Positions 11,900-23,553 of a stretch of DNA of 64,000 bases are shown piece after piece. The translations under genes and the position numbers were made by a program. The notes beneath the pieces were generated by a model. The model was not told the DNA's origin. It searched no databases and saw nothing but the letters and a program-made list of their open reading frames with translations. The DNA is taken from contig OW051471.1 in assembly GCA_932521025.1 (NCBI GenBank), forward strand, positions 4,030,001 to 4,094,000, written 5' to 3'. This stretch comes from Oscheius onirici (Eukaryota; Nematoda; Chromadorea; Rhabditida; Rhabditidae). How positions within the stretch are numbered: the first letter of the stretch is position 1; each line of letters begins with the position of its first letter.

Positions 11900-12330
11900 C
11901 AACAAGCCTGCTAAAACACTAACAATAAGAAAAGCAGCAGGGATGGCTAACCCAGCCGGGCCCGGCCACCGCGTTTTACGGCCGTCCCAACTTTTTTAAT
12001 TACAGAGTACCCCAGTTCCCGTGTTCAAACGGCGTTTATTCCGAGAAATCATGACCTGTTCGACAATATAGCCCTGCAACATCTTTTTTTTATCATTTTT
12101 CGTTCCATCCACTACTATAAACATCGTGGAGTAGTTCTAAAAAAAAAAACGTAAAACGGTAAAACGCCGTGCGGCCCGATTTTTCGTGGTGGAACGAAAT
12201 TTTCATGATCTTTTTTGTTAACAATGTAATCACCTCGCTACTATCTAACCATAGTGCAAAAAAATTGGAAATTTGTAAATCGTAGGTTGTTGCGAGCTTG
12301 TAAATGTGCTGTTTTTCGGCATTTTTCGCC
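11900..12330. repeat. Foldback-type repeat c, truncated copy
   Basis: A CAGGGATGGCTAACCC end at 11938 and an interior with a segment at about 12205-12255 match the element at 53.93-54.31 kb. No matching right-hand inverted end was found. Immediately upstream, CAACAAGCCTG at 11900-11910 is the end of another repeat family, seen intact at 56.76-57.15 kb. Confidence 0.55.
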
Positions 12331-12400
12331 CCAATTTTGTGTTATTGAACATTGTAGAGAAGCTGTCGAAGAGAAAAATGAGCTTTGCCTCAAAAAATTG

Positions 12401-12637
12401 CTAAAATAAATGGATTGAAACGTTTATCACACGTAAACCTTGTACATATTCTGCTGGATTTCTTACGTAAGAGCGAACGACGTGTTCACTTCTGTTAAAA
12501 TCTCGTCCGATTTGTCGATTTGACAGTTTTTGTGTTTTCTTCGCATAGATTTTTTTGATTTGGCCTTTTTCATAGTCAGAAAGTTTATGTATGAACGTGT
12601 AGAAACAATTTTCTACATAAAGTCCCCCCGACTTCAT
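12401..12637 (-). pseudogene. Tc3/Tc1-like transposase N-terminus, remnant
   Basis: The frame contains HKLSDYEKGQIKKIYAK, LSNRQIGRDFNRSEHVVRSY and NPAEYVQG, which is the helix-turn-helix DNA-binding part of Tc3-like transposases (pattern: LSDxERxQI, RxIxRxxxRSxxxVxxYL, NPxxY). The catalytic DDE part does not follow, so this is a truncated element. Nearby TTTCTACATAAAGTCC repeats at 12610-12630 and 12905-12970 may be its terminal sequences. Confidence 0.65.
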
Positions 12638-12899
12638 GTTTCAAGTTTAAGTTTATTCGTTGTATCAAGTCTATATTCGACAAGAGCGGCTCTTCGGACA
12701 GACCATGGCGGTGCTGTAAATTCCTCGGAGAGTGGAACAGTAGAGTAGAACTGCTGTGATTCCGTCCTCTTGGGAAAATAATAGAACGTCTAGCGCAGAA
12801 GACCAGACGATATTTGGTAGCAATTCTGTTCCGGTAGAGCAATATTGAAATCCAACCGTCCGAGTCGAAAGCAATTAGCGAAACAAACTTCATGTAGAA

Positions 12900-12975
12900 A
12901 ATTGTTTCTATATAAAGTCCACCCCCCCCCCCCCCGACTATATGTAGAAATTTTTTCTACATTTAGTCCTCCACC
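12900..12975. repeat. Poly-C tract between CTACATAAAGTCC-type repeats
   Basis: A run of about 15 C bases at 12922-12936 lies between inverted CTACAT/ATGTAG motifs, related to the sequence beside the Tc3-like remnant. The exact run length may be affected by sequencing error. Confidence 0.5.
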
Positions 12976-13267
12976 CGAAAATTCTTAATTTATTCAGTTC
13001 TGAAACAACGTAGCATATACACATCTTGTAGCAAAAGCAGTTTTAACAGACGGGCGAACGGACACCGAACTTTGCATTCTGGATGACGACTTCCGTCTGC
13101 CGTCAGTTTGAACGAGTTCACTGTGACTGCAATCTTCTCCAAATAGTCTACCAGTTCGGTACAGTTCCGAAACTCTACGTACCTATCTCTTGGTAATGTA
13201 CGAGTTGGACAGGTTCGTTCCGCTGATAATCACGTCGTCGTCGAAAATGTAGATCTTCATGTAGTGC

Positions 13268-14117
13268 AGGCCGGCGGGAAATCCCAAAATGCACCAATTT
13301 TCTATTTTCAGCTCAGTATGCTCTATTTCGTCACTGTAAACGTCGGCTTCGTTTTTGTTTCAATTTTTTTGCTATCAAGGTTGATTGGATATTGTTACGA
13401 TCAGTGCTTGTGGAATATTGAGCGCTAGAATACGACAAATGTTTATTAGCAAAAGTAGAACAACTATGATTTGAAAAAATAACAGAAGTATAGGGACACG
13501 GTTACAATGAACAAGAAAGCAGCAATTACTGCTGCTACTAGAACGACTTCAGTAATGAGCGAAAGCATCCAGTTGGAAGTGACAAGAACATTCATGATCG
13601 TGGAGAATCGAGCGGCTCATGATGATGCGGATGATCACAGCCCAAAAGGAGAATCATCATGTCGACAACAACTCCTCTGACGACGAAATTTGACCAATCA
13701 CATCCGTTCTACTTCCCGCCTTTTCAATTTCAATAGTTTTTTGTCAATTTTATGGTACCCACTGACCCTACGTAATGTTGTTTTCGTTGTTGTTATTTAA
13801 AGTAAAAAGTTAGTAGTTCAGCAGTCTATCTGTTCCCTCTGAGAAACTGAAAGTCTTGAAAAATACGACTGGCAGTAATTTATTCGCAAGAGAAGCGAAA
13901 ATGAATAATAGCAAAAATTTGAAACAAAAATGAAGCCGACGTTTATCGTGACGAAATAGAGCATGCTGAGCTGAAAATAGAAAATCGGTGCATTTTGGGA
14001 TTTCCCGCCAGAATTCACTGCGGCGCGGCCCAAATGAAAGCACTGAATTCTGCGGCGCGGTGCGGCTCAAATCGAAACGCTGAATTCTGCGGCGCAGCCC
14101 ACGAAATCAACAAGCCT
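13268..14117. repeat. Foldback element inside the PGS1-like locus
   Basis: Arms of about 107 bp at 13274-13381 and 13906-14012 are inverted copies of each other (about 93% identical by eye), both starting GGCGGGAAATCCCAAAATGC. After the right arm come GAATTCxCTGCGGCGC repeats and the end CAACAAGCCTG. No clean target duplication was found. Confidence 0.65.
13464..13595 (-). CDS. Tiny single-membrane-span ORF inside the foldback element
   Basis: A 43-codon frame begins MNVLVTSNWMLSLITEVV, contains a strongly hydrophobic run (VLVAAVIAAFLFIVTVSLYF) and ends CYFFKS. It lies between the arms of the foldback element. Small one-span proteins are easily produced by chance in such sequence; there is no start-context or homology support, so this is only a candidate. 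Confidence 0.2.
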   Translation of the reverse strand: MNVLVTSNWMLSLITEVVLVAAVIAAFLFIVTVSLYFCYFFKS

Positions 14118-14519
14118 GAAGGTGACTATCAGCTTGTTTTATATCGCCGCTCCCGAGGTACAAACTGGTCGGAACAACCGCTGTTGGGCATTATGGGAGC
14201 GGCTGATGAGTTCGTTGTAGAAGTTGGATGGCGGAACGAGCGAAGTCACTTGGTCTGCTGCAAATCGGCTCCATTCTCTGTAACAAAATGTTTTTGAGAT
14301 CGAAGAATCGGTTGCAGTCGGCTTTGGAATAGCAAACTTTCATAAGAACATTGTTAAATTTCTGACCCAAACCACGAAAAAGTTTCCAGAACGAAAAATA
14401 CTTGAAACTTTAATCTGATAACATGAGAACGGTGAACAACACGAGTTTTAACAATGGGAAAGCAGCAACGATGGTCTTATTCGGAGAAGTTGACCATCTT
14501 GTCGACGAATGCATTGAAT

Positions 14520-15877
14520 CTAGAATGTGGTGTAAAATATTACAAGGTAATCAAAATACCGCTTCTGATCCATCAGAACGGCTCTTCTGAAAGGGCGGAG
14601 CTTTTTGCCGTCTTTTTCAATTACGTGAAACTTGCTGCCAGGCTCAACGTCGTTGTGAACATGGTAATCGAAATAGTGGGCAGTTCCTTGCTGCAGCTGA
14701 AATCAAATTTTATTTTCATGCAATTCCGAGGCAGAAATCGTGTTGAGAGCAAAGAGACGGCTAAGAACGAACCTTGAAAAGGTCAGCGTCTTCCACGTTG
14801 TCGAAAAGGACCTCAGCGTTGGCTACAGCGGCAGCAGCTAACCGTTTCTTCTCAGCCTTCCCAATTTTCTTCTTCTTTTCGCCTTGTTTCTGCTCTTTGA
14901 ATGGGCCAGTAGATGGAGTCTCGGCATCGACGACGCGAATTTTTTGAATGTAGAGCACGTGCTTGTAAGGCTGCTTCATCTTATCCAGATCGTCACTGGA
15001 AGATATTTTTCAGCATGAATAGAAAAGTAAATATACCGGAAACTGGAGAAGGACTGTGGAACAACCATAGACGGGAAGTGAAGCATGCGCTCGTTGACGA
15101 GGAAGCCGACCTGAAAATTCCGACGAGTTTAACATGAATATTGATTAATAAAAATAAGAACGAGGCTCACCCTACTATTCAACACCTCTTCGAATAGCTT
15201 CAGTGTCTCCTTCACTGCAAACTTGTTGGCTCGCTCCATCAGAAATTTGACGAGAGCTTGCGTATATTTTGGAGCGGCTTCTCCTTTGCTGGCATCTACT
15301 TCTAGGGCGCTGAGAAGACCGTAAACCATGTTTTGATTATCGTCGTCCGACTCATCTTCAGCTGGCTAAAACAGGTGTGAACACATATAAACGTAAAGGC
15401 TTACTCCTAATACGAGTCCGAAATCCTGAGCGATTAGTGCATCAGCAATATCCGGTACATTGACATCTCCATTGCGCAAGAAAATCTATAACAATTTGAA
15501 ATTATCTAGGATGATTTCAATACCTGCGTAAGCAGATTGACGACGCCTTCGCGATCGTCTTCAGAAATTGGAAATCCCTCAACGTCTGTATTCATCACTT
15601 CTTCCGTACTTGTTTCCATATCTTCTTCTTCTTCCCCTTCTGAATCCTCCACTTCTAAGAAACCAAAAATAAACATGTAAGATAATAGCATGCCTTCACC
15701 GTCGAAGTCCTCATCAGAAACTTCTGACTCTTCGATTTCTTCTACAACTCTCTTGACCACCTTCGGGGAAGTCGACTCTTCGGGGTCCAACTCAGCTTTT
15801 CTCTTACTAAAATTTCCCTCTGTTGAACGAGCAGTGGAGCCGGGTTTGTCTTGAGCTCTTTTCTTTATCTTGCCCAT
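14520..15877 (-). CDS. bccip: BCCIP/Bcp1 family nuclear protein
   Basis: BCCIP (yeast Bcp1) binds ribosomal protein uL14 and nuclear partners and helps ribosome biogenesis and nuclear export. Start [14 protein letters not shown] at 15877 is directly preceded by a TTTAG splice acceptor. An acidic, Ser-rich N-terminus follows ([28 protein letters not shown]). Then come the domain's landmarks: [34 protein letters not shown], the acidic [49 protein letters not shown] and [20 protein letters not shown]. The last exon reads [20 protein letters not shown] and ends [14 protein letters not shown]. Length and order agree with the family. At least six short introns. The end could extend past 14520 if the final GTAATA is used as a splice donor. 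Confidence 0.85.
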
Positions 15878-16063
15878 CTAAACTTTGCAAAAGATTTGTT
15901 ACAACTATTTTCAAGCTAGCAATTGGAGGACAGCCTAATTGGAACACAAGAATATCAAGACCAATAATTTATTGTAACAAATGTGACAGCTATTTTAAAC
16001 GGTCACAAAGATCTAACGGGAAAGAGATCAAACAACGGGAAAACCCGGAAACATCGATAAAAA

Positions 16064-18463
16064 TTAGTCGACCTCCTCCATTCGGCTCATGTCTTCCTCG
16101 GCTCCATCGACCTTAGGGGCTTCCTGCTTGTCCTTGAGCTGAGGCTCCTCTTCTTCATCCTCATCTCCTCCCAAGTCGAGACCGAGCTTGATCATGCGAT
16201 AGATGCGGCTAGCGTGGCACTGAGGCTCCTCCAGAGTGAAGCCGGAAGAGAGGAGGGCAGTTTCGAAGAGAAGGGCGACAAGATCCTTGACGGTCTTATC
16301 GTTTTTGTCGACTTCGACACGTTCGCGCAGGGCCCTACAAATGAAAGTATACGCAAAAACGAAAGAATACTTACTTCATGATGGTGTGATCGGGATTGAT
16401 CTCGAGGTGTTTCTTGGCAGCCATGTATCCCATGGTACTGCTGTCACGAAGAGCCTGGGCCTTCATGATACGCTCCATGTTGGCGGACCATCCGTACTCC
16501 GAGGTGACGATGCAGCAAGGAGAAGAGACGAGACGGTTAGAGACGACCACCTTCTCAACCTTCTTTTCAAGAATGTCCTTGATGACGCCGCAGAGCTTCT
16601 CGAAGTTGACCTGAAATGAAACATATACAAAATAAGGTACGCGACAATACCTTGTCGTGTTCGAACTTCTTCTTCTCGTCATCAGTCTCCGGCAGCTCGA
16701 GACCTTCCTTGGTGACGGAGACGAGCTTTTTGCCGTCATATTCCTTCAGCTGCTGGACGCAGTACTCGTCGATGGGGTCGATCATGTAGAGAACCTCAAA
16801 TCCGCGGCTGCGGACACGCTCGACGAAGGCAGAGTTGGCGACCGAGTCCTGAAAATGACTGATTTATCAAGGGTCTTACTATCTCTATCTGTCTCAACCT
16901 CTCTCCAAACAAACCTTGCTCTCTCCAGTGATGTAGTAGATCTGGTTCTGATTCTCCTTCATGCGAGAGACGTAGTCCTTAAGCGAGGTCATCTCTTCCG
17001 AGGCGGAGGTCATGTAGCGAAGGAAGTCGGAGAGTTTCTTGCGGTTGGTAGAGTCCTCATGGATGCCCAGCTTCAGGTTCTTTCCGAACTGTTCGTAGAA
17101 CTTTTTGAAGTTGTCCTTGTCCTCATTGATCTCATCGAACAGCTCCATGCACTTCTTGACAAGGTTCTTTCGAATGACCTTTAGGATCTTGCTTTGTTGG
17201 AGCATCTCACGAGAAATGTTGAGCGGCAGATCCTCGGAATCAACGACTCCCTTGACGAAGTTGAGGTATTCAGGCATGAGCTCTTCGCAGTTCTCCATGA
17301 TGAAGACACGACGAACGTAGAGCTTGATCGAGTTCTTGCTCTTCTTGTTCTCGAAGAGGTCGAAAGGAGCACGCTGAGGAACGTAGAGAAGGGCTCGGAA
17401 CTCGAGCTGTCCCTCAACGGAGAAGTGCTTGACGGCAAGATGATCTTCCCAATCGTTCGAAAGGCTCTTGTAGAACTCGGCGTACTCCTCGTTGGAGATA
17501 TCATCGGGGTTGCGAGTCCAGATGGGCTTGGTCTTGTTCAGCTCCTCGTCCTCGTTATACTTCTCCTTGATCTTCTTCTTCTTTTTGTCCTCCGACTTCT
17601 TATCAGCATCCTCGTCCTCACCGACACTTTCGACCTCTCCTTCTTTCTTCTCATCCTTCTTCTCTTCTTCGGCTTCATCATCAGAGACCTCCTTCTCGCG
17701 TTCTCGCTCAACCAGTAGCTTGATAGGGTATCCAATGAACTGGGAGTGCTTCTTGACGATCTCTTTGATGCGGCGCTCCTCCAGGTACTCGACCTGGTCC
17801 TCCTTGATGTGCATCACAATCTTCGTTCCGCGTGGAACGTCGGGATCGTGAACGGTCCTGCAAAGTAATGATGAAATATATTTGAGAAAATCTTACTTTA
17901 CGATGAAAGATCCGCCGGCACTCGATTCCCAGCAGTGGCAGTCGTCATCGTTGTTCTTCGAGGTGACGACGACTCGGTCGGCAACGAGGAAGGCCGAGTA
18001 GAAACCGACTCCGAACTGGCCGATCATGGAAATGTCGGCTCCGGCCTGAAGAAGAGGATAGAACAAAAATGTGTAGGGTAAATACCTGAAGAGCCTCCAT
18101 GAAGGCCTTGGTTCCGGACTTGGCGATGGTTCCCAGGTTGTTCACGAGATCGGCCTTGGTCATTCCGATGCCAGTATCCATGATGGTCAGAGTCTTGGCC
18201 TCCTTGTCGGGAATGATCTTGATGAAGAGCTCCTTGCCAGAATCGAGTTCCGAGGGCTCAGTGAGGGCCTAAAATTTGTTTATGAGTAAATTGTGATTAG
18301 GCACAATTACCTGGTATCTGATCTTGTCGAGAGCATCGGAAGAGTTCGAGATGAGCTCACGCAGGAAGATTTCCTTGTTGGAGTAGAAAGTGTTGATGAT
18401 GAGGGACATCAACTGGGCGATTTCAGCCTGGAAGGCGAAGGTCTCACCATTTTCCGATGACAT
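16064..18463 (-). CDS. hsp90: Cytosolic heat-shock protein HSP90
   Basis: ATP-dependent chaperone for kinases and receptors in the cytosol. Start [19 protein letters not shown] at 18463. The N-terminal GHKL ATPase domain has [40 protein letters not shown] and [11 protein letters not shown] long Lys/Glu-rich charged linker lies at about 17530-17690. The middle domain includes [20 protein letters not shown] and [19 protein letters not shown]. The C-terminus ends SRMEEVD, the cochaperone-binding tail typical of cytosolic forms. Six short introns interrupt the gene. No break or missing motif was seen. A heat-shock element lies 170 bp upstream of the start. Confidence 0.96.
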
Positions 18464-18630
18464 TTTTTCTGAAACAACAGAGATGAATTTGTAAAAGAAT
18501 GGAAAAGGAATAAGCATATGAACAAGTGAAAACGGAATGGTGCCTAACGCCGTGCCTAAATAGCATTTGCCAGAGAAAAGACTAGAACTTTAGGAGGCGG
18601 GGCACAAATACATTTCTCAACGGGCCAGAC

Positions 18631-18642
18631 GATTCTAGAATG
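18631..18642 (-). promoter_or_regulatory. Heat-shock element upstream of HSP90
   Basis: TTCTAGAA at 18633-18640 is two perfect inverted nGAAn units, with a weaker third unit on one side. It lies about 170 bp upstream of the HSP90 start codon, where HSF-binding elements are expected. Confidence 0.55.
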
Positions 18643-18659
18643 TAAAAAAATGAACGAAT

Positions 18660-20400
18660 ATTTTCCATGGCGAGAAAATTGTAGTGAATCTTTTCGAAGT
18701 TGACAAAAAAAACAAGAAACATTCTAACAATGAACTGAGAGAGAAAGAAAAGGGAACATCGGAAAAATAGCGGACACGCAGAATGAAAACAATGCAGAAT
18801 GGAAGAAGTGCGAAAATTAGGAAAAGCTAATGAAACTTTGCAAAAAAAATTCGTCCGCTGTTCGGCGTTCAAATTTGTGTGGTAAAAGGGCTGCCGAACA
18901 GGGAGAAAAGTTCCGCGCAGGATTTGGCGCGTTTTTTAAAATATTTGATAGCAAAGTGAAGGAAGGTGTAGTCTAAATCTGTCTTGACTTGGAAAAAAAC
19001 CTAGCATAAAGTACTTTTACCGAAGACAATGAACTTTTCGAGCAAAGCACAGCAAAAAACATTTCGATTGTAAAAGCTTCGTGAAAATATACGCAGATTA
19101 CTTCCAATTCGTATTATCCATTCAATTGATTTCTATTCGTAAACGTGGATTTCGCTTTGTTTCACAAAAAACCGTACCCTCCAGCCAATTGACAACACGT
19201 CTTTCATAATTTACGACTTTTCGGAATCGGAGCTGCTCCTGCGTGTTACCAACAAGGTAGGATTTTCTGAATTCCATCGAAACTTCAATCTTCAGGGTTT
19301 CTTTCTCTCGACTTTGTCAGACAAATAAGGACATCAACGAATATGTCAAAAGGTGTTCGAAGAAAAGTCAGGTTAGAGCCAATGGAACCGGATTTTGGAT
19401 TTTCTGAATTCCATCGAAATTTCTAATCACGCCGTTTTAACCGCGAGGAAGACTTCGAAATGGAAGTTTTGTTTTGGACAGAATCAGCTTCAAGGTGAGA
19501 AAAAAAATAAACTTTAAATGACCTTGAAGAATTCTCGAGCTGAAGATACGATCACTCTGAATGAGATCTTCACCCGATTCGAGAACTTTCTCCGCAACAA
19601 ATGGAATGGAAACTGTTCAAGATTTTCCCCAGTTTTGACATCAGTCCAGTGATGTGCGGAACTTTTGTCTGCAAAAGTGCGTAAAGAGCACGTCATGTCG
19701 TTTTTTGTGCGGTTTTCATAGATTTTTTCGTGTTTTTATATTTTCTTTGATGAACACAACCCGAATACATCTGCAAAAAATAAAAACAGAAAAAAGTTCC
19801 GCGCAGAACTTTTTCACTTTTTGCACCGTCATTTTCTTGGCGTAGACAACAGATTTTTTTCTGATAGATCAAATTCCTGTAAAATTTGGGCATAACCCGT
19901 CTACCAAAAACAACATTTTTCGTATTGAGCGTCGTCGTTTCCACGCTATACCTGAGTATTCCGTCTCTTGACTCTGACTCTGACATCAGTATTCCAATTT
20001 TCAGGACCGGACCGGGTTCCAACCAGAGATGTGCGGGACGCGGGATCTCGGGATTTGAGAGCGAGCTCGGGATCCAGTCCCGCGGGACGGGAAATTTTTT
20101 TTGAGTGCCTAAATCCCGCGCGGGATCCCGCGGTTTTTCGCGGGATAATTCAGACTATTGTCTGTTCATAAATGTGGAGAGCAGAACTTGAATTGGCCCG
20201 CGCTTTCTTCATAGAACTTTTTTCAAATCAGATTGGCGGGAATTTAGCTGCGTAGGATGATACAGCATGTAAATGTTGGATGCTCAGCCAACCAAAAAGC
20301 GCGGGCCAATTCAAATTATGCTCTCTATATTTTGAACAGACTATACGTTTCTCACTGTTTTTGAGCTTATTGACTAGAAAAATGAAGGAAAAAAAGGTTT
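18660..20400. other. Intergenic stretch with GC-rich repeat ends and a small inverted repeat
   Basis: No gene seen. CAGTGATGTGCGGAAC at about 19648 and CAGAGATGTGCGGGACGC at about 20025 resemble the left ends of hAT-like MITEs, with GCGGGAT-type repeats up to 20150. At 20156-20205 and 20298-20345 is an inverted repeat containing AATTGGCCCGCGCTTT and its complement. Confidence 0.45.
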
Positions 20401-20402
20401 TT

Positions 20403-20776
20403 AGGCACGGACCGGCTTGGAAAAAAATCGCTTTCAGTGTGACGGGCAAAAGAAATTCAGCACGCTGTTTTTCTGGTTTTTTTTGTGTTTCCCCAGTCAT
20501 TGTGAACAAATACCGACTAGCACTTAAGCAAAAAAAGACAAATCAGCAAAGAAAATTGAAGTTTCGTACGAAAAACACGAATTTTGTCAATTTTTTCGCG
20601 AATTTCGTCTTAATTTTCGTTTTTTCTTTGCGGATTTTTCTTTTTTTTTTTTGCTTAACTTTTTTCTGTACTAGTCGGTATTTGTTCACAATGAAAAAAA
20701 CCCAGAAAAACAGCGTGCTGAATTTCTTTTGCCCGCCGCACTGAAGGCGATTTTTTTCCAAGCCGGTCCAAGCGCA
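20403..20776. repeat. Palindromic MITE-like element
   Basis: Arms at about 20403-20533 and 20655-20776 are inverted copies: GACCGGCTTGGAAAAAAATC, AGAAATTCAGCACGCTG and TTGTGAACAAATACCGAC on the left all recur as reverse complements on the right. The loop is A+T-rich. No clear target duplication was identified. Confidence 0.65.
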
Positions 20777-20939
20777 CATGTCTACTGTCTAGTACGAGAA
20801 CGGAGAAACACTCTGACCTGAGAAATGCGAAGAAGACGACCATCTTGCATACCACAGAAGCGACGACTAGTTTCTCAAAACAAGGATAGCACCGCCCTTC
20901 CAGGGATAAAGATTCCTTGTCTTCTCCTATCACTTCTTT

Positions 20940-21228
20940 CTCGGACCCTCAGTTCCAGTTCCCCCTCCATTCTTCCCTTGTCACTCCGTTCCAGTCACCC
21001 CGTCTTTCCAAAGAAACTACCAGTCGTTATAACCCTTTGCGCACTTGTTTTTCCTGTCATGACTTGTTAAAAACTAATTGGTGCACACAACGCTCCCCTC
21101 ATTATCCTCAAATAGAAGCGTAACGATATAGAACTTGAATTCTGGAGAAATTAGAAACGCCTTTAGTTCTATTCGGTTACAGTTCTATAACATTGCAGTT
21201 CTATAGAGTTACAACAAAATGGATTTAT
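20940..21228 (+). repeat. Dispersed repeat B, copy 1
   Basis: Nearly identical to 25741-26010 over about 270 bp, including the string GCACACAACGCTCCCCTC and repeated AGTTCTAT motifs. A GCCCTTCCAGGG motif precedes it in both copies. Diverged relatives, some inverted, lie at 52.6-53.1 kb and 63.0-63.8 kb. Confidence 0.75.
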
Positions 21229-21785
21229 AGTTCTATTTCGTTACAGCTCTATTAAAAACAGTTCTATTTCGTAGTAGTCCTGCTCCATTTCAATATGACA
21301 GTAATGAACAGTAGGAGTAGACATACTTCCTCGTAAGGTTGCTTTCCTCGAGTTTCCAGGTGAACTCGGAGTAAAAACATGTCTGCCTAGTTGTGTTGGA
21401 AAGAAGATACATCGTGGAACTGACCTTTGAAACATGTTCGTTCGTGACGGAGCTATCAGGAATATGAAATATGAACGCATGACTGAGTAGACTGCTGCTA
21501 ACGGAAGAAGGAAGCAGACGTACGTTCAAGAGGAGGGCAAAGCATGGCGCTTCCGTAACGACAACTGTGAGGGTTTTAAAAAAGTTTTAAGCATTTCTAT
21601 ACTTCATAGTTGCAAGTTCCTGGTGTTCAGTTTTTATTAAGCGTTCTCCCTATTCTGTACCGAGATTTGGTCATGTCAAATCAATTGCCTGCGAGTCAAT
21701 TTGTTTCTTCTGAGACCACAGACACAATTGGAAAACATTGTAAATTTATCCTTTTTGTATCACAAATCATACCCGTTTCAGTTTA

Positions 21786-23553
21786 TCAAAGCACAGTGAA
21801 TACGTCGTCCTTTTTCTCATCCCATTTTTCTAGTGGTTGCAGCTGGAAACGGCAACCATCTACAGGATTCTTACAGGCTCCTTGAGCATTCCTCCAACTA
21901 AAAACTAGTCATTTTACATTGAAAGAGTATTACTGACTCTTGAAGACATTCCGCCATAGCTTCCTGTGTCCTCGTGTTGAAACGTGCCCCGTCCGGGAAA
22001 ATTCTTTTTGTTCTCATAAGAAGCAGCTGCCGGAATTTTTCTGGATCATCCACGAGGGGAAAGTTGGTCTGTGTACTGTTTCCGACAACTTCGGCACTGT
22101 TGTAACGGTTGTGAAGAAGAATTCCCACGTTGTCTTTCGCCTGAAAACTTTAATGAAAATGGTTTGACCTACAATGACTGTCTTCCATTTATTGGTCAAG
22201 TACTCGTTGACAGTATGAACTCCGAGTCTTTTGACCGTACTCGGATTGAAGGCGACCTTCTTCGGACCCTCTATCGCCGTCCATTTCGGATTCAGCACTC
22301 CGAGATAGTCGACAAAGTCCGAATCGAAGAGTTTCGAATTCAAGGGCGGATCGTACTGGAGCACGTGATGGTTGAACATAACTCCTCCCACAGACGTCTG
22401 GCTCAAAAAGGAATCCACCATTGTCAAAAAGGAAGTATTTCTTAGATTTTTCATTTAAAAGAAAATCAGTTCAACCAACTTTGAGTAGATGAGCTCGTCC
22501 ACGTCGAGGAGAACAGCCCGGGATGTTTTTGTCCTCAAAAGACAGTCATTGTGGGCGATCGAATGACCAACCTAAAAACCATTGGAATTGGAGAAACCAC
22601 AAAAATATTACACGGTAGACCATTGGGTTGGGGTCAAAGTTGTCATTGGAAGGAAGTAGAGGCCAAGGAAGCACTGTCATCCAGTCCTTTAAATTCTTGT
22701 TTTCACAGAAATGAGGGTATACCTCTTTCGAGTAAAAGTCGAAGACTTTCCGAACATCCTCTGTTCCAGAGAGATAGTAAAACACGAACTGGCTGGCTCC
22801 CTGAAGACGCCAGTACTCGATAAAGAGGATCAATTTCGTCCAATCCGTGTACCTGAAAAAAAATTTCACTAATTCAGATGAAAGAACTGACCAATAGATC
22901 GGTGGAACACATACTGTCAATCCATCTTCCTTTTCCACCTGGACTTCTTTCAAACTCATGCGCTGCTCCCCTCCAGGTCCTCGGATCTCGATCTGTGACT
23001 GTCTCTCAACTGAACCTGGTCGACTGAACTCACATCAGTGGCCTGGACGTTGTCTTGAACACGAACACTGTGCAGATGTGCCACCAAGCTACATCCTTTC
23101 GCCCAATGCCATGGACATAAATATTCGATCGTCTCGGGAATCAGATCAAGCCATTTCCCTTTGACCTTCACAGAGAGTAACCTGAAAAAAAGGAAAGAAT
23201 AAGAAACTGCGTCAATCGAATCTCAAAATTTCAACTGATAAGCGACCACGGCGGACTCTCTGAACTCTCATTCAAACTCACTTTTCAGCTTTCTTTGTAC
23301 ACCGATTGAGGGCAGGAATTCTGATGAACGAACTGTTGAGACGCTTGTCCAGGTATCCAGTGAAGGTAAAGACCGAATTCGCCGATACGTGTTTTGTATT
23401 CTTGTTCGCCCGTCTGATCTTCAGGTTACTGCAAAGAGACTTTATATTTATTCATGTACTCTACTACAAATTCGAGCATGGCTGTTCCCTCAAGAGGAGA
23501 AAAACAATGATACAACAGCAGGCCGTCAGGGCCAGACGAAGATGTTTCGCCAT
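21786..23553 (-). CDS. Glycosyltransferase family 92 (DUF23) type II membrane protein
   Basis: GT92 enzymes are Golgi galactosyltransferases, expanded in nematodes (galactose onto core fucose in C. elegans GALT-1). Start MAKHLRLALTACCCIIVFLL at 23553 gives a short cytoplasmic tail and a signal anchor, and lies one base after a splice acceptor. The catalytic part shows EDGLTVCVPPIYWYTDW, LILFIEYWRLQGASQFVFYY, DWMTVLPWPLLPSNDNFDPN, then IAHNDCLLRTKTSRAVLLDV with the DVDE metal motif directly following, as in the family. The last exon was placed by phase: CLQDWRNAQGACKNPVDGC, ending KKDDVFTVL at 21786, rather than the in-frame stop at about 21898. About eight introns. Donor sugar and acceptor cannot be told from sequence. 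Confidence 0.85.

Larger units (their letters stand above)
13080..14280 (-). pseudogene. PGS1-like (phosphatidylglycerophosphate synthase) gene remnant, interrupted
   Basis: PGS1 makes phosphatidylglycerophosphate for cardiolipin; it belongs to the phospholipase D fold. Two separated pieces are visible. At 14110-14280 are PSNFYNELISRSHNAQQRL and, one frame away, SLYLGSGDIKQA, the N-terminal part. At 13080-13272 are GLHYMKIYIFDDDVIISGTN and LSNSYITKR, then in a different frame DRYVEFRNCTELVDYLEKIA, the second HxKxxxxD (HKD) region. The middle of the protein, with the first HKD motif, is missing and is replaced by a foldback repeat. Two frameshifts and the missing core indicate a dead gene copy. 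A functional PGS1 would be expected elsewhere in the genome. Confidence 0.7.

Noticed and set aside
16236-17851. Long plus-strand open frames (up to 175 codons) across this stretch
   Set aside because: They are mirror frames of the HSP90 coding exons on the minus strand.
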